46,503 bases of DNA from JAPLKB01 sp964532465 (lineage in GTDB: Bacteria; Desulfobacterota; Syntrophorhabdia; Syntrophorhabdales; Syntrophorhabdaceae), in the NCBI GenBank assembly GCA_964532465.1, contig CAZHHX010000030.1, forward strand, positions 1-46,503, written 5' to 3'. Every line of letters begins with the position of its first letter. Position 1 is the first letter of the stretch. Below the pieces are notes generated by a model. That model searched no databases, was not told the origin of the DNA, and saw only the letters and a program-made list of their open reading frames with translations. A program made the translations under genes and the position numbers. Positions 10,214-18,624 of the stretch are shown here, one piece after another.

Positions 10214-12022
10214 TTGAAAAAGAAAAAAGGCTTTATTTTTAAAAATGTTGCCGGAAATACAAAATATCCTTTAATAGACGTTGAATCTCCTGAGCTTTTC
10301 AGAGACATCTTTCCATATTCAGAGATGTGCAAAGTAAAATTTGACCACAAGATTGAACTTATAGACCCTCCTGATGAAATATTCATAACAGACACAACAT
10401 TCAGGGATGGCCAGCAGTCTAGACCGCCTTTTACGGCAAAGCAAATTGAAGATCTCTTTGATTTCCTTCACAGGCTTGGCGGAGCAAACGGCGTGATAAG
10501 GCAAAGTGAATTTTTTCTCTATAGCGAAAAAGATAAAGATGCTGTTTCAAGATGCCTTGATAAAGGTTACCGTTATCCTGAGATTACAGGTTGGATCAGG
10601 GCTGTGAAGGAGGACTTGCAGCTTGTAAAAGATCTGGGATTAAAAGAAACCGGGATCCTTACAAGCGCCTCCGATTACCATATCTTTATGAAATTAAAAA
10701 AGACGCGCGCGCAGGTTTTTAAGGACTACTTAAAGATTGTAGAAAACGCTCTTGAGAACGGCATAATTCCGAGGTGTCATTTTGAGGATATTACCAGAGC
10801 CGACATATACGGTTTCTGCGTCCCCTTTGCCCAGGCCCTTATGAATATGTCGGAAGAAGCAAAGTTACCCGTAAAAATCAGGTTATGTGACACACTGGGG
10901 ATTGGTATTACATATCCCGGTGCAGCGCTTCCGAGATCCATGGGGAAGATCATCAGGGCTATGATAGATGATGCAGGAGTGCCCTCCGAATATCTTGAGT
11001 GGCATGGTCATAATGATTTCAGCAAAGTTATTGTAAATAGCGTGAGCGCATGGCTTTATGGCTGTGTGTATGTAAACGGAACCTTTCTCGGTATAGGGGA
11101 AAGAACCGGGAACGCACCTATTGAAGGACTTATCATGGAATATGTATCGCTTACAGGTGAAGAGAACGGCGTGGATACAAAGGTAATTACGGAGATGAGA
11201 AACTATTTTGAAAAAGAGATGGGGTACCATATACCGCGGACGCAGCCTTTAGTTGGACTTGATTTTAACGCCACGTCAGCCGGTGTGCATATAGACGGCA
11301 TATTAAAAAATGAAGAAATATATACCTCTTTTGATACAAAAAAGTTTCTTAACAGACCAATAACCGTAAATATAACCGATAAGTCGGGTCTTGCAGGGAT
11401 AGCGCACTGGATAAACTCACGCTTTGCATTAGTAGGGAAAGAGAGGGTAGAAAAGACACACCCCGGGGTAGCAAAGGTTAATAAGCGGATAATCAAGCAG
11501 TACGAAGAAGGCAGGATAACTGCCATATCTGATGATGAGATGGAACATGTTGTAAGAAGGCACATGCCTGAGATATTTGTATCTGAATTTGAACTTTTGA
11601 AGAAAAAAGCCCACGATATGGCGGCAGTTTTGATGGAAAATTACATCGAAAACTCTGCTATTAAGAGCATGATACCCGAACAGCAGGAGGAGGCATTAAA
11701 GAGTATAGTTGAGGAATATCCTTTCATACAGTTTGCCTATACTGTTAACAGTGAAGGCATTAAAATTACGAGAAATATTACACAAGCCTTTGATAAAGCC
11801 AAATATCACAGAATAGGATTGCATGAAGATTTTTCAGGCAGAGACTGGTTTATAAACCCTATGAAAACAGGAAAAATCAGTGTAACCGACATATATTCAT
11901 CAAGGATTACCGGCGCTCTTTGTGTTACCGTATCAGGACCCATTAGAGATGAGTTTGGAGATATAATTGGCATATTGGGTCTTGATATTAAATTTGAAGA
12001 TTTGACAAAAGCCGGGGAATAA
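10214..12022 (+). CDS. Re-citrate synthase-type enzyme with C-terminal Cache/PDC-like domain
   Basis: Member of the isopropylmalate/homocitrate/Re-citrate synthase TIM-barrel family, predicted to condense oxaloacetate with acetyl-CoA to citrate. Residues 60-67 read TTFRDGQQ (catalytic Arg 64, metal Asp 65), and EWHGHND at 262-268 supplies metal ligands His 264 and His 266. The barrel and following region (about 1-460) resemble the Re-citrate synthases of Syntrophus and Desulfovibrio, which older databases mislabel histone-lysine N-methyltransferase. Residues 475-600 are extra: ENSAIKSMIP, then FAYTVNSEG, GRDWF, SVTDIYSS, VTVSGPI and GILGLDIK. That pattern is of Cache/PDC sensor domains, which normally sit outside the membrane, but no membrane segment is present. 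TTG start with GAGGAGG at 10202-10208. First gene of an operon ending in isocitrate dehydrogenase, which favours citrate over isopropylmalate. Homocitrate or isopropylmalate synthesis is not excluded. Confidence 0.82.
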   Translation: MKKKKGFIFKNVAGNTKYPLIDVESPELFRDIFPYSEMCKVKFDHKIELIDPPDEIFITDTTFRDGQQSRPPFTAKQIEDLFDFLHRLGGANGVIRQSEFFLYSEKDKDAVSRCLDKGYRYPEITGWIRAVKEDLQLVKDLGLKETGILTSASDYHIFMKLKKTRAQVFKDYLKIVENALENGIIPRCHFEDITRADIYGFCVPFAQALMNMSEEAKLPVKIRLCDTLGIGITYPGAALPRSMGKIIRAMIDDAGVPSEYLEWHGHNDFSKVIVNSVSAWLYGCVYVNGTFLGIGERTGNAPIEGLIMEYVSLTGEENGVDTKVITEMRNYFEKEMGYHIPRTQPLVGLDFNATSAGVHIDGILKNEEIYTSFDTKKFLNRPITVNITDKSGLAGIAHWINSRFALVGKERVEKTHPGVAKVNKRIIKQYEEGRITAISDDEMEHVVRRHMPEIFVSEFELLKKKAHDMAAVLMENYIENSAIKSMIPEQQEEALKSIVEEYPFIQFAYTVNSEGIKITRNITQAFDKAKYHRIGLHEDFSGRDWFINPMKTGKISVTDIYSSRITGALCVTVSGPIRDEFGDIIGILGLDIKFEDLTKAGE

Positions 12023-12026
12023 ACAA

Positions 12027-13328
12027 ATGGGTAAGACGATTGTAGAGAAAATACTAAGTATGAATACGGGAAGAGATGTTAGACAGGGAGATTATGCGGT
12101 TGTGAATGTTGACCGCATACTTCTTCAGGATGGAACCGCTCCTCTTGCCATAAATAAATTTAAGGAGATGGGATTCAAAAAGCTTTTTGACGGCAGCAGG
12201 ATCAACTTTTTTATCGACCACTCATCTCCGAGCTCAAGGATGGAGCTTTCCAATGATCATATCGCGATAAAGGGGTTTGCGCAAATGTATGGAGCAAATT
12301 CATATGAGGTCGGCGACGGCATATGCCATCAGATTATGATGGAACGCATCCTGTCTCCTTCTGAAGTGCTCCTAGGAGCTGATTCACATACGTGCACCGG
12401 GGGGGCCATAGGGGCCTTTTCCACTGGAATGGGCTCAACCGATATTGCTGTTGCCATGGGACTGGGAAAAACATGGCTGAGGATTCCCGAGACTATAAAA
12501 TTTGATATTGCCGGGGAATTTCCTTCCGGTGTTTTTACAAAAGATTTAATCCTTAAAATTATCGGGATGATTGGTTCTGATGGCGCCACATACAAATCCA
12601 TGGAATTTGCGGGAGAAACCTTAGTTCATCTTGATGTGGAAGAAAGGATGACTATCGCTAATATGGCAGTAGAAGCCGGCGCTAAATGCGGACTTTTTCC
12701 TTCAGATATTATGACATTCATTTACCTTAAGAAAATGAGAAGGGAAAAGCAGTATATTGAAATTTTACCCGATGAAAATGCTTATTACGAAAAAGTGGTT
12801 GAGATTATTTTAGAAGATCTTGCGCCTATGGTAAGCCTCCCGCATGAGGTTGATAATACAAAAAGCATCGAAGATAAAGGAATAAATGAAATAAATGTCA
12901 GCCAGGTATTTATCGGTTCATGTACAAACGGGAGGATAGAAGACCTTAGAGTGGCATCATATATTCTGAAAGGAAGAAAAAAACATAAAGATGTGAGGCT
13001 TCTTATAGGCCCTGCATCGAGAATGATTTACTACCAGGCTATGCAGGAAGGTATACTTGCAACGCTTTTTGAAGCAGGGGCAACTATCTTGCCGCCTGGA
13101 TGCGGGCCATGCATTGGACTTCACCAGGGCGTACTGGGTGACGGGGAAATCTGTGTTTCGACTTCAAATAGAAATTTTCTGGGAAGAATGGGAAATCCTA
13201 ATTCAGGCATTGTGCTTGCGTCACCGGCCACTGCTGCAGCAAGCGCATTAAAAGGAAGACTTACGGACCCAAGAGAGGTATTCGATGATTTCAAAAAGAA
13301 GACATACGGACCTGATGGAGGTTTTTGA
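12027..13328 (+). CDS. Aconitase-family hydro-lyase, large subunit (probable two-subunit aconitase; LeuC-like)
   Basis: 433 residues, the length of LeuC/homoaconitase large subunits rather than single-chain aconitases. Cluster ligands are visible: Cys 299 in GSCTNGR and Cys 359 and Cys 362 in PPGCGPCIG, holding a 4Fe-4S cluster that activates the substrate hydroxyl. GADSHTCTGGA near the N-terminus is the usual substrate-site motif. It begins four bases after the stop of the Re-citrate synthase gene and overlaps the small-subunit gene by one base, so the three are surely co-transcribed. Isomerisation of citrate to isocitrate is inferred from the neighbours. The sequence alone would also allow 3-isopropylmalate isomerase or homoaconitase. 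Confidence 0.85.
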   Translation: MGKTIVEKILSMNTGRDVRQGDYAVVNVDRILLQDGTAPLAINKFKEMGFKKLFDGSRINFFIDHSSPSSRMELSNDHIAIKGFAQMYGANSYEVGDGICHQIMMERILSPSEVLLGADSHTCTGGAIGAFSTGMGSTDIAVAMGLGKTWLRIPETIKFDIAGEFPSGVFTKDLILKIIGMIGSDGATYKSMEFAGETLVHLDVEERMTIANMAVEAGAKCGLFPSDIMTFIYLKKMRREKQYIEILPDENAYYEKVVEIILEDLAPMVSLPHEVDNTKSIEDKGINEINVSQVFIGSCTNGRIEDLRVASYILKGRKKHKDVRLLIGPASRMIYYQAMQEGILATLFEAGATILPPGCGPCIGLHQGVLGDGEICVSTSNRNFLGRMGNPNSGIVLASPATAAASALKGRLTDPREVFDDFKKKTYGPDGGF

Positions 13329-13825
13329 TGATTTTAAAGGGAAAAGTATGGAGATTTGGAGACAATATTTCCACCGATCATATAATACCGGGAAGATTTT
13401 ACCATTTGAGATCGAATTTGGAAGAATTAAAAAAGCATGTTTTTGACGATGTTATGCCGGATTTTTATAAAAAGGTGAACAAAGGGGACTTTGTGGTAGG
13501 TGGAAAAAATTTCGGTCTTGGTTCAAGCAGAGAGCATGCGCCGTTAATTATAAAAATGGCAGGGATTGATGCTATAGTTGCAAGTTCATTTGCAAGAATA
13601 TTTTACAGAAACGCAATTAATGTGGGGCTTGCTGCGATAATATGCGATGTTGACGGCATTAATGAAGGTGATGGACTTGAAATAGATATGGATGAAGGCG
13701 CAATATCTGATAAAGCAAATGGCATTCAGAGAAAGTTTTCCAGACTTCCGTCAATAATGAGGGATATTTTAAGAGAAGGCGGTCTTGATTACTATATTAA
13801 AAAGCATGGAAAACTTGTTGTTTAA
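13328..13825 (+). CDS. Aconitase-family hydro-lyase, small subunit (LeuD-like)
   Basis: 165 residues forming the swivel domain that completes the active site with the large subunit. The signature GLGSSREHAP is present near residue 60. DNISTDHIIPGRF near the start is the usual LeuD/AcnA beginning. The ATG at 13328 overlaps the preceding TGA by one base. A TTG three bases earlier is possible but less likely. The substrate-specificity loop reads YHLRS, close to the YLRS reported for isopropylmalate isomerases and not the YLVY of archaeal homoaconitase, so the assignment to citrate rests on context. Confidence 0.85.
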   Translation: MILKGKVWRFGDNISTDHIIPGRFYHLRSNLEELKKHVFDDVMPDFYKKVNKGDFVVGGKNFGLGSSREHAPLIIKMAGIDAIVASSFARIFYRNAINVGLAAIICDVDGINEGDGLEIDMDEGAISDKANGIQRKFSRLPSIMRDILREGGLDYYIKKHGKLVV

Positions 13826-13885
13826 TCAGCATTGATTCTAAATTTCTCAAGTTTTATTTGAGAATAATTATGGAGAACTGAACTA

Positions 13886-15028
13886 TTGATTGAAAATATT
13901 ATAATTCCCTATATTTCAGGCGATGGCGCCGGTGAGGATATCTGGAAAGCATCTAAGAATGTTCTGGAAGAAGCAGTTATAAATGCATACGGCGGCGAAA
14001 AGAAAATAGTATGGATAGAGACTCTTGCAGGAGAGAAGGCCTTTGAAAAAACAGGATCACTGCTGCCTGACGAGACGCTGGAGATTATAAGACGTAACAA
14101 GGTAGCCATAAAAGGTCCTTTAACGACACCTGTTGGCGGAGGATTTAGAAGTTTAAATGTATATTTGAGACAAGTTTTTAATCTTTATGTGTGCATAAGA
14201 CCTGTAAGATATTTCAAGGGGTTGCCGAGTCCGTTAAAAAAACCTGAGAAAGTTGATATGATTATCTTCAGGGAAAATACTGAAGATATATACAGGGGCA
14301 TAGAATGGAAGGAAGGCTCTGACGAAGCTCATATTCTTATAAAATTTTTAAAGGATACAATGAATGTGATACTGCCGGATGATTCCGGAATAGGTATTAA
14401 GCCCATCAGCAAGAGTAAAACAATACGGTTCACAAAATGGGCAATAGATTATGCTATCAAAAAAAGAAGGAAGATGATTACTGTTGTTCATAAAGGCAAT
14501 ATTATGAAATACACGGAAGGTGCTTTCAGGGAATGGGCCTATGATGCGGCAAAGGATTTTAAAGATTTTATCACCTTTAATGCAGAGAGTGGCAAGATAT
14601 CCTTTAATGACAGAATAGCAGATAATATGTTTATGCAGGTTATAATGAAACCGGAAGATTATGATATTTTATTGTGTCCGAATTTAAACGGGGATTACCT
14701 TTCTGACGCATGTGCCGCATTAATCGGAGGTTTAGGTGTTGCTCCGGGCGCCAACATCGGCGATGATGTGGCAATTTTTGAACCGACGCATGGAAGCGCC
14801 CCGAAATATGCAGGAATGGATATAGTTAATCCTGCTTCTTTTTTGCTTTCAGGGTCAATGATGTTTGAATATATAGGTCTTGATAAGGCGGCAGATGTAC
14901 TGAAAATGGCAATTGAGGAGACAATAAGGAGCGGGATAATGACCTATGACCTTGCAAGGCAGATAGAAGGGGTAAAGCCCGTTAAGTGCTCGGAATTCGG
15001 GGAAGCAGTATTAAAGAGAATCGCATAA
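13886..15028 (+). CDS. icd: Isocitrate dehydrogenase, NADP-type
   Basis: 380 residues, close along its whole length to E. coli Icd, though about 35 residues shorter. It oxidatively decarboxylates isocitrate to 2-oxoglutarate. Conserved blocks are GGFRSLNVYLRQ (substrate Ser and Arg), IRPVRYF, FRENTEDIYRGIEW, VHKGNIMKYTEGAF and NLNGDYLSDA. The four residues that select NADP in E. coli (Lys 344, Tyr 345, Tyr 391, Arg 395) are all matched here, as Lys 307, Tyr 308, Tyr 354 and Arg 358, so NADP use is predicted. The start is TTG 13886 with a GGAG about ten bases upstream. It is the fourth gene of the citrate operon, 60 bases after the small subunit, and closes an oxaloacetate-to-2-oxoglutarate branch that feeds glutamate synthesis. 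Confidence 0.92.
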   Translation: MIENIIIPYISGDGAGEDIWKASKNVLEEAVINAYGGEKKIVWIETLAGEKAFEKTGSLLPDETLEIIRRNKVAIKGPLTTPVGGGFRSLNVYLRQVFNLYVCIRPVRYFKGLPSPLKKPEKVDMIIFRENTEDIYRGIEWKEGSDEAHILIKFLKDTMNVILPDDSGIGIKPISKSKTIRFTKWAIDYAIKKRRKMITVVHKGNIMKYTEGAFREWAYDAAKDFKDFITFNAESGKISFNDRIADNMFMQVIMKPEDYDILLCPNLNGDYLSDACAALIGGLGVAPGANIGDDVAIFEPTHGSAPKYAGMDIVNPASFLLSGSMMFEYIGLDKAADVLKMAIEETIRSGIMTYDLARQIEGVKPVKCSEFGEAVLKRIA

Positions 15029-15113
15029 AACTTATGCTGTGAAGGAAAATATAGGTCTTATAAGTCCTGTTTGACTTATATTGATTCCCTTACAGATAAC
15101 AGGAGAGGATATT

Positions 15114-16233
15114 ATGTTTGATGATACAAAAATCAAAATCGATACATTAGTGGAAAGAATTAATAATCTAAGGGGTTATCTTTGACCTCCCTGCTGTAAA
15201 AAATAAACTTGAAGAGCTTGATAAAAATATTTCAAAAGAAGGTTTCTGGGAAGACCAGGAAAATGCTCAGAATAAATTAAAGGAAAGGGCAAGACTTCAG
15301 GAAGAAATTGATCGATGGGCAGGACAGGAGAATGAACTTGAAGAGATACTCATATTAAGTGAAATAGTCAAGGAGACTGATGACCCGAAGGACATGGATG
15401 AATTAATTAAAAGGGTCGGTTTTCTGGATGGACTGTTAAGTAAATATGAAATCGAGAGAATGCTTGGCAATGAAAACGATAAAGAAAATGCGATTGTTTA
15501 TATAAATGCAGGCGCAGGGGGAACAGAAGCTCAAGACTGGGTTGAAATGCTTCTCAGAATGTATCTGAAATGGGCTGAAAAAGAAAAATTTGAAACAGAG
15601 GTGGTTGACCTGCTTCAGGGTGAAGAAGCAGGTGTAAAAAGCGTTACTTTTCTTGTAAAAGGTCTCTATGCATATGGTTATTTAAAGTGTGAAACAGGAA
15701 TTCACCGATTAGTCAGGGTTTCGCCCTTTGACGCGAACAACAGGAGACATACATCATTTGCATCTGTATATGCGTATCCTGAGCTGCCGGAAAATATAGC
15801 CGTTGACATTAATGAGGAGGATCTGAAGATAGATACATTCCGATCAAGCGGCCCCGGAGGACAGCATGTTAACAGAACTGAATCTGCCATACGGATTACC
15901 CATATGCCCACAAATATCGTTGTTCAATGCCAGAACGAGCGCTCACAGCACAAGAATAAAGCGATAGCAATGGCAATATTAAAATCAAGACTGTACGAAC
16001 TTGAGAAGAAAAAGCAGGAAGAGAAGATGGATACGCTAAACAAGGAGAAAAAGGATATTGCCTGGGGCAGTCAGATCCGTTCGTATGTTCTGCATCCGTA
16101 CAAGCTTGTCAAGGACCACAGAACAAAAATTGAAGAGCATAACGCGGATGCAGTGCTTGATGGAGGGATTGACCCCTTTATTAAGGCGTGCCTTTTATTC
16201 TTGACTTTTGAGCAGAAAAAGGAGGATAATTAA
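15114..16233 (+). CDS. prfB: Peptide chain release factor 2 (programmed +1 frameshift)
   Basis: Class I release factor for UGA and UAA. The start is ATG 15114 behind AGGAGAGG. Frame 1 gives 23 codons, ending LRGYL, then a TGA at 15183-15185. Skipping T15183 continues as GAC CTC and so on to 16233, for 372 residues in all. The stop-codon tripeptide reads SPF (residues 203-205), diagnostic of RF2, and the peptidyl-tRNA hydrolysis motif GGQ lies at 248-250. It heads a run with zapB-like, zapA and 6S RNA. Only the shifted reading encodes the functional domains, so the in-frame TGA is regulatory and not damage. Confidence 0.97.
15171..15186 (+). promoter_or_regulatory. prfB programmed frameshift site
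   Basis: The sequence agg ggt tat ctt tga c holds an internal Shine-Dalgarno-like AGGGG three bases before the slippery CTT followed by TGA and C. This is the canonical autoregulatory site. When RF2 is scarce the ribosome pauses at UGA and slips +1, restoring RF2 synthesis. Confidence 0.95.
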
Positions 16234-16239
16234 CAAGAT

Positions 16240-16473
16240 ATGGAAATATTGGGCGATAACAAATTAGACGAACTTGAAGGCAAAATTGAGAAGTTAGTAT
16301 TAAGTTATAAGGCGGCAAAAGAGGAAAAAGACAGGCTCCTCGTTAAGATTCAAACATTGGAATCACAGAATCTGGAACTGAAACAAAAGGCTGAAGGCTC
16401 AAAGAGCGAAAAGGAACTTATAGCCAGTAAAATTTCAAAGATTTTAGAGAAGATAGACAAGGCAGAGGCTTGA
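16240..16473 (+). CDS. zapB: Small coiled-coil protein, ZapB-like
   Basis: 77 residues, almost wholly heptad-patterned and charged (LEGKIEKLVLSYKAAKEEKDRL and on), with no signal peptide or membrane segment. Its length, composition and place directly before zapA match the ZapB-like proteins found at this site in related genomes, which act with ZapA at the division ring. A GGAGG lies about 14 bases before the ATG, rather far. The ZapB name is inference from context, since coiled coils of this size have little diagnostic sequence. Confidence 0.75.
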   Translation: MEILGDNKLDELEGKIEKLVLSYKAAKEEKDRLLVKIQTLESQNLELKQKAEGSKSEKELIASKISKILEKIDKAEA

Positions 16474-16481
16474 AGAAGTAA

Positions 16482-16742
16482 ATGGAAAAAAAGGTTGAAG
16501 TAAATATATTAAATCAACCATTTACTTTTATTGGCGAAGACGAAGACAGAATAAGAAGATTAGCGCTTGATGTAGATGAAAGAATAAGCCGTATTATTAA
16601 TGAGTACGGTATAGTGAACACAATGAACGCGGTTATAATGGCAATGATGGAATTATCGGATGAAATTTATGAGATTAGGGCGCATGCCGAAAGGTTTGAG
16701 GGGAGGACTCTGAGTCTTTTAAAGCGGGTTGAAGAAATATGA
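16482..16742 (+). CDS. zapA: Cell division protein ZapA
   Basis: 86 residues. ZapA cross-links FtsZ filaments at the division septum. The N-terminal globular part reads VEVNILNQPFTFIGEDEDRIRRLALDVD-type, and a helical tail with LSDEIYEIR follows, as in the family. It starts eight bases after the zapB-like gene. Its TGA (16740-16742) abuts the 5' end of 6S RNA, an arrangement widely conserved in proteobacteria. Confidence 0.9.
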   Translation: MEKKVEVNILNQPFTFIGEDEDRIRRLALDVDERISRIINEYGIVNTMNAVIMAMMELSDEIYEIRAHAERFEGRTLSLLKRVEEI

Positions 16743-16918
16743 ATTTCCCTGCGGTGTACGTGATAGATGGTGGACTTTGAGCCAACACCTCTTTTATGGG
16801 AACTTCCTCTTGTTGCGGTGTGCATGCTTGCCTCGGTGCAAGAAGCCTGATGCAACAAAAAAGTACCCACTTAACCGAGAGGTTCAAGATATACTGTTTA
16901 CACGGCATTCGCGGGGTT
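16743..16918 (+). ncRNA. ssrS: 6S RNA
   Basis: Regulatory RNA that binds the housekeeping RNA polymerase holoenzyme by mimicking an open promoter. The 5' strand tttccctgcggtgt (about 16744-16757) pairs with the 3' strand acacggcattcgcgggg (16900-16916) to make the closing stem. Between them is a long, imperfect hairpin with a central internal loop region (ctttgagccaac on one side, acttaaccgagaggttcaag on the other). Eight T follow at 16917-16924, so the closing stem doubles as a terminator. The location immediately after zapA is the classic one. The ends are approximate. Confidence 0.85.
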
Positions 16919-17022
16919 TTTTTTAGGTTAGTTGTTGAGGAAATAGAGGTTTAAATATAAATAGCTTATGTTGCTCGGAGGTAAAATAATTTCATAGCAG
17001 CGGTAATATAAGGTAATTTATT

Positions 17023-17070
17023 CCCTCAGCATACTGGCCCCTAATGTATTTTACATATTTATGAGGGGGC
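17023..17070 (+). promoter_or_regulatory. Possible SD-masking leader hairpin of rny
   Basis: The rny ribosome site gagggggc (17063-17070) can pair with either of two upstream segments: ccctca (17023-17028, pairing with tgaggg 17062-17067) or gcccct (17037-17042, pairing with agggg and the following gc). Two mutually exclusive stems over one Shine-Dalgarno would fit translational control, for example autoregulation by RNase Y. This is seen by eye and not folded. Confidence 0.35.
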
Positions 17071-17073
17071 ATT

Positions 17074-18624
17074 TTGAACAATATAGCGATAGTTATTATT
17101 TTTATAGCAGCTTTTTTTACCGGTTTTATACTTGCCAAATTTATACAGAAAAAAAAGATAGGTGAGTATGAGAAGATAGGTAAAAAAATACTGGAAGATG
17201 CAAAAAAAGAATCTGATGTCCTTATCAGAGAGGCGTCTATCCAGGCTAAAGATTTTGCAATTCAGTCAAAGAATGAATTTGAACAAGAAATAAAGTCCAG
17301 AAAAGTCGAGCTTCAAAATATCGAGAGACGGCTCTCCCAAAAAGAATCAAACCTTGACAAGAAAATCGAGTTAATCGACAAAAAAGAAGATGACTTATCG
17401 AAAAAAGATAAGGACGCAACAAATAAACAGTCTCAACTTGATGGCAAAATCAAGGAATATGAAACCATCCTTGTAAAGGAAAGACAGAAGCTCGAGGAAA
17501 TATCAGGGTTAACAGCAGAAGAAGCGAAGAAAATCCTCATGCAGCTCATGGAGGATGATGCAAAATATGAAGCTTTAAAAATATGCAAAAAGATTGAAGA
17601 AGATGCAAGAGAAAGAGCGGACAAAAAGGCAAAAGAGATTATAGCCCAGTCGATTCAGAGATATGCAGGCGATTATGTCGGAGAAGATGCCGTATCAACT
17701 GTTTCGCTTCCCAATGAGGAGATGAAAGGCAGGATTATCGGAAGGGAAGGAAGAAACATAAGAGCGCTGGAAGCGGCAACAGGTGTTGACATTATAATTG
17801 ATGATACTCCCGAGGCTGTCATACTCTCCTGCTTTAACCCTATCAGGAGGGAGGTTGCGCGGATATCCATTGAAAGGTTGATAAGCGACGGTAGAATTCA
17901 CCCTGCAAGAATTGAAGAGATAGTCTCCAAGGTTGCCGAGGAAATGGAAGAGAAGATAAAAGAAGCAGGTGAACAGGCAATATTCGATCTTGGAATTCAT
18001 AATGTACATCCTGAGCTTGTAAGATTGCTGGGAAGGTTAAAATACAGAAGCAGTTATGCTCAGAACATATATCAACATTCACTTGAAGTTGCGTTCATAT
18101 GCGGCATCATAGCATCAGAGTTGAAGATTAATATTAAAGAGGCAAAAAGGGCAGGACTTCTGCATGATATTGGAAAGGCGGTGGACCATGAGGTCGAAGG
18201 CTCACATGCTTCGCTCGGTGCCGATCTTGCCAAGAAACATGGAGAAAGTGATATAATTGTCCATGCAATCCTTGCACACCACGAAGATGTCCCGGCTTCG
18301 GGTATTCTTGATGTGATTGTTCAAGCTGCCGATGCCTTATCAGGCGCAAGACCTGGTGCAAGAAGGGAAATGCTCGAAACATACATAAAAAGACTTGATG
18401 AGCTTGAGCGTATTTCCAACAGTTTTCCCGGCGTTGAAAAATCCTATGCCATACAAGCGGGAAGAGAAATACGAATTATTGTAAGCAGCGAGAAAATAAA
18501 CGACGACCAGACATTTTTATTGTCAAGGGATATTGCAAAGAAGATAGAAACGGACCTTTCTTACCCCGGACAGATTAAAATAGTGGTTATCAGAGAAACA
18601 AGGGCAGTTGAGTATGCAAAATGA
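17074..18624 (+). CDS. rny: Ribonuclease Y
   Basis: Membrane-anchored endoribonuclease that starts bulk mRNA decay. 516 residues in the standard order: one N-terminal membrane helix (about 4-24), a long coiled coil (about 30-190), a KH RNA-binding domain with GRIIGREGRNIR near residue 219, and an HD phosphohydrolase domain with His 364 and Asp 365 in LLHDIGKA, plus HSLEVA and HHED. The TTG start at 17074 sits behind a GAGGGGG site. It overlaps ymdB by 11 bases. Rny and YmdB genes are neighbours in many bacteria. Confidence 0.96.
   Translation: MNNIAIVIIFIAAFFTGFILAKFIQKKKIGEYEKIGKKILEDAKKESDVLIREASIQAKDFAIQSKNEFEQEIKSRKVELQNIERRLSQKESNLDKKIELIDKKEDDLSKKDKDATNKQSQLDGKIKEYETILVKERQKLEEISGLTAEEAKKILMQLMEDDAKYEALKICKKIEEDARERADKKAKEIIAQSIQRYAGDYVGEDAVSTVSLPNEEMKGRIIGREGRNIRALEAATGVDIIIDDTPEAVILSCFNPIRREVARISIERLISDGRIHPARIEEIVSKVAEEMEEKIKEAGEQAIFDLGIHNVHPELVRLLGRLKYRSSYAQNIYQHSLEVAFICGIIASELKINIKEAKRAGLLHDIGKAVDHEVEGSHASLGADLAKKHGESDIIVHAILAHHEDVPASGILDVIVQAADALSGARPGARREMLETYIKRLDELERISNSFPGVEKSYAIQAGREIRIIVSSEKINDDQTFLLSRDIAKKIETDLSYPGQIKIVVIRETRAVEYAK

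Noticed and set aside
10214..12022. Plain leuA (isopropylmalate synthase) call with leuCD and leuB
   Set aside because: The dehydrogenase is clearly an isocitrate dehydrogenase and not LeuB, and the synthase lacks the LeuA regulatory domain and resembles Re-citrate synthases.
16667..16926. Open frames on both strands across the zapA-rny gap
   Set aside because: They overlap the 6S RNA, whose stem and T-run explain the sequence better.
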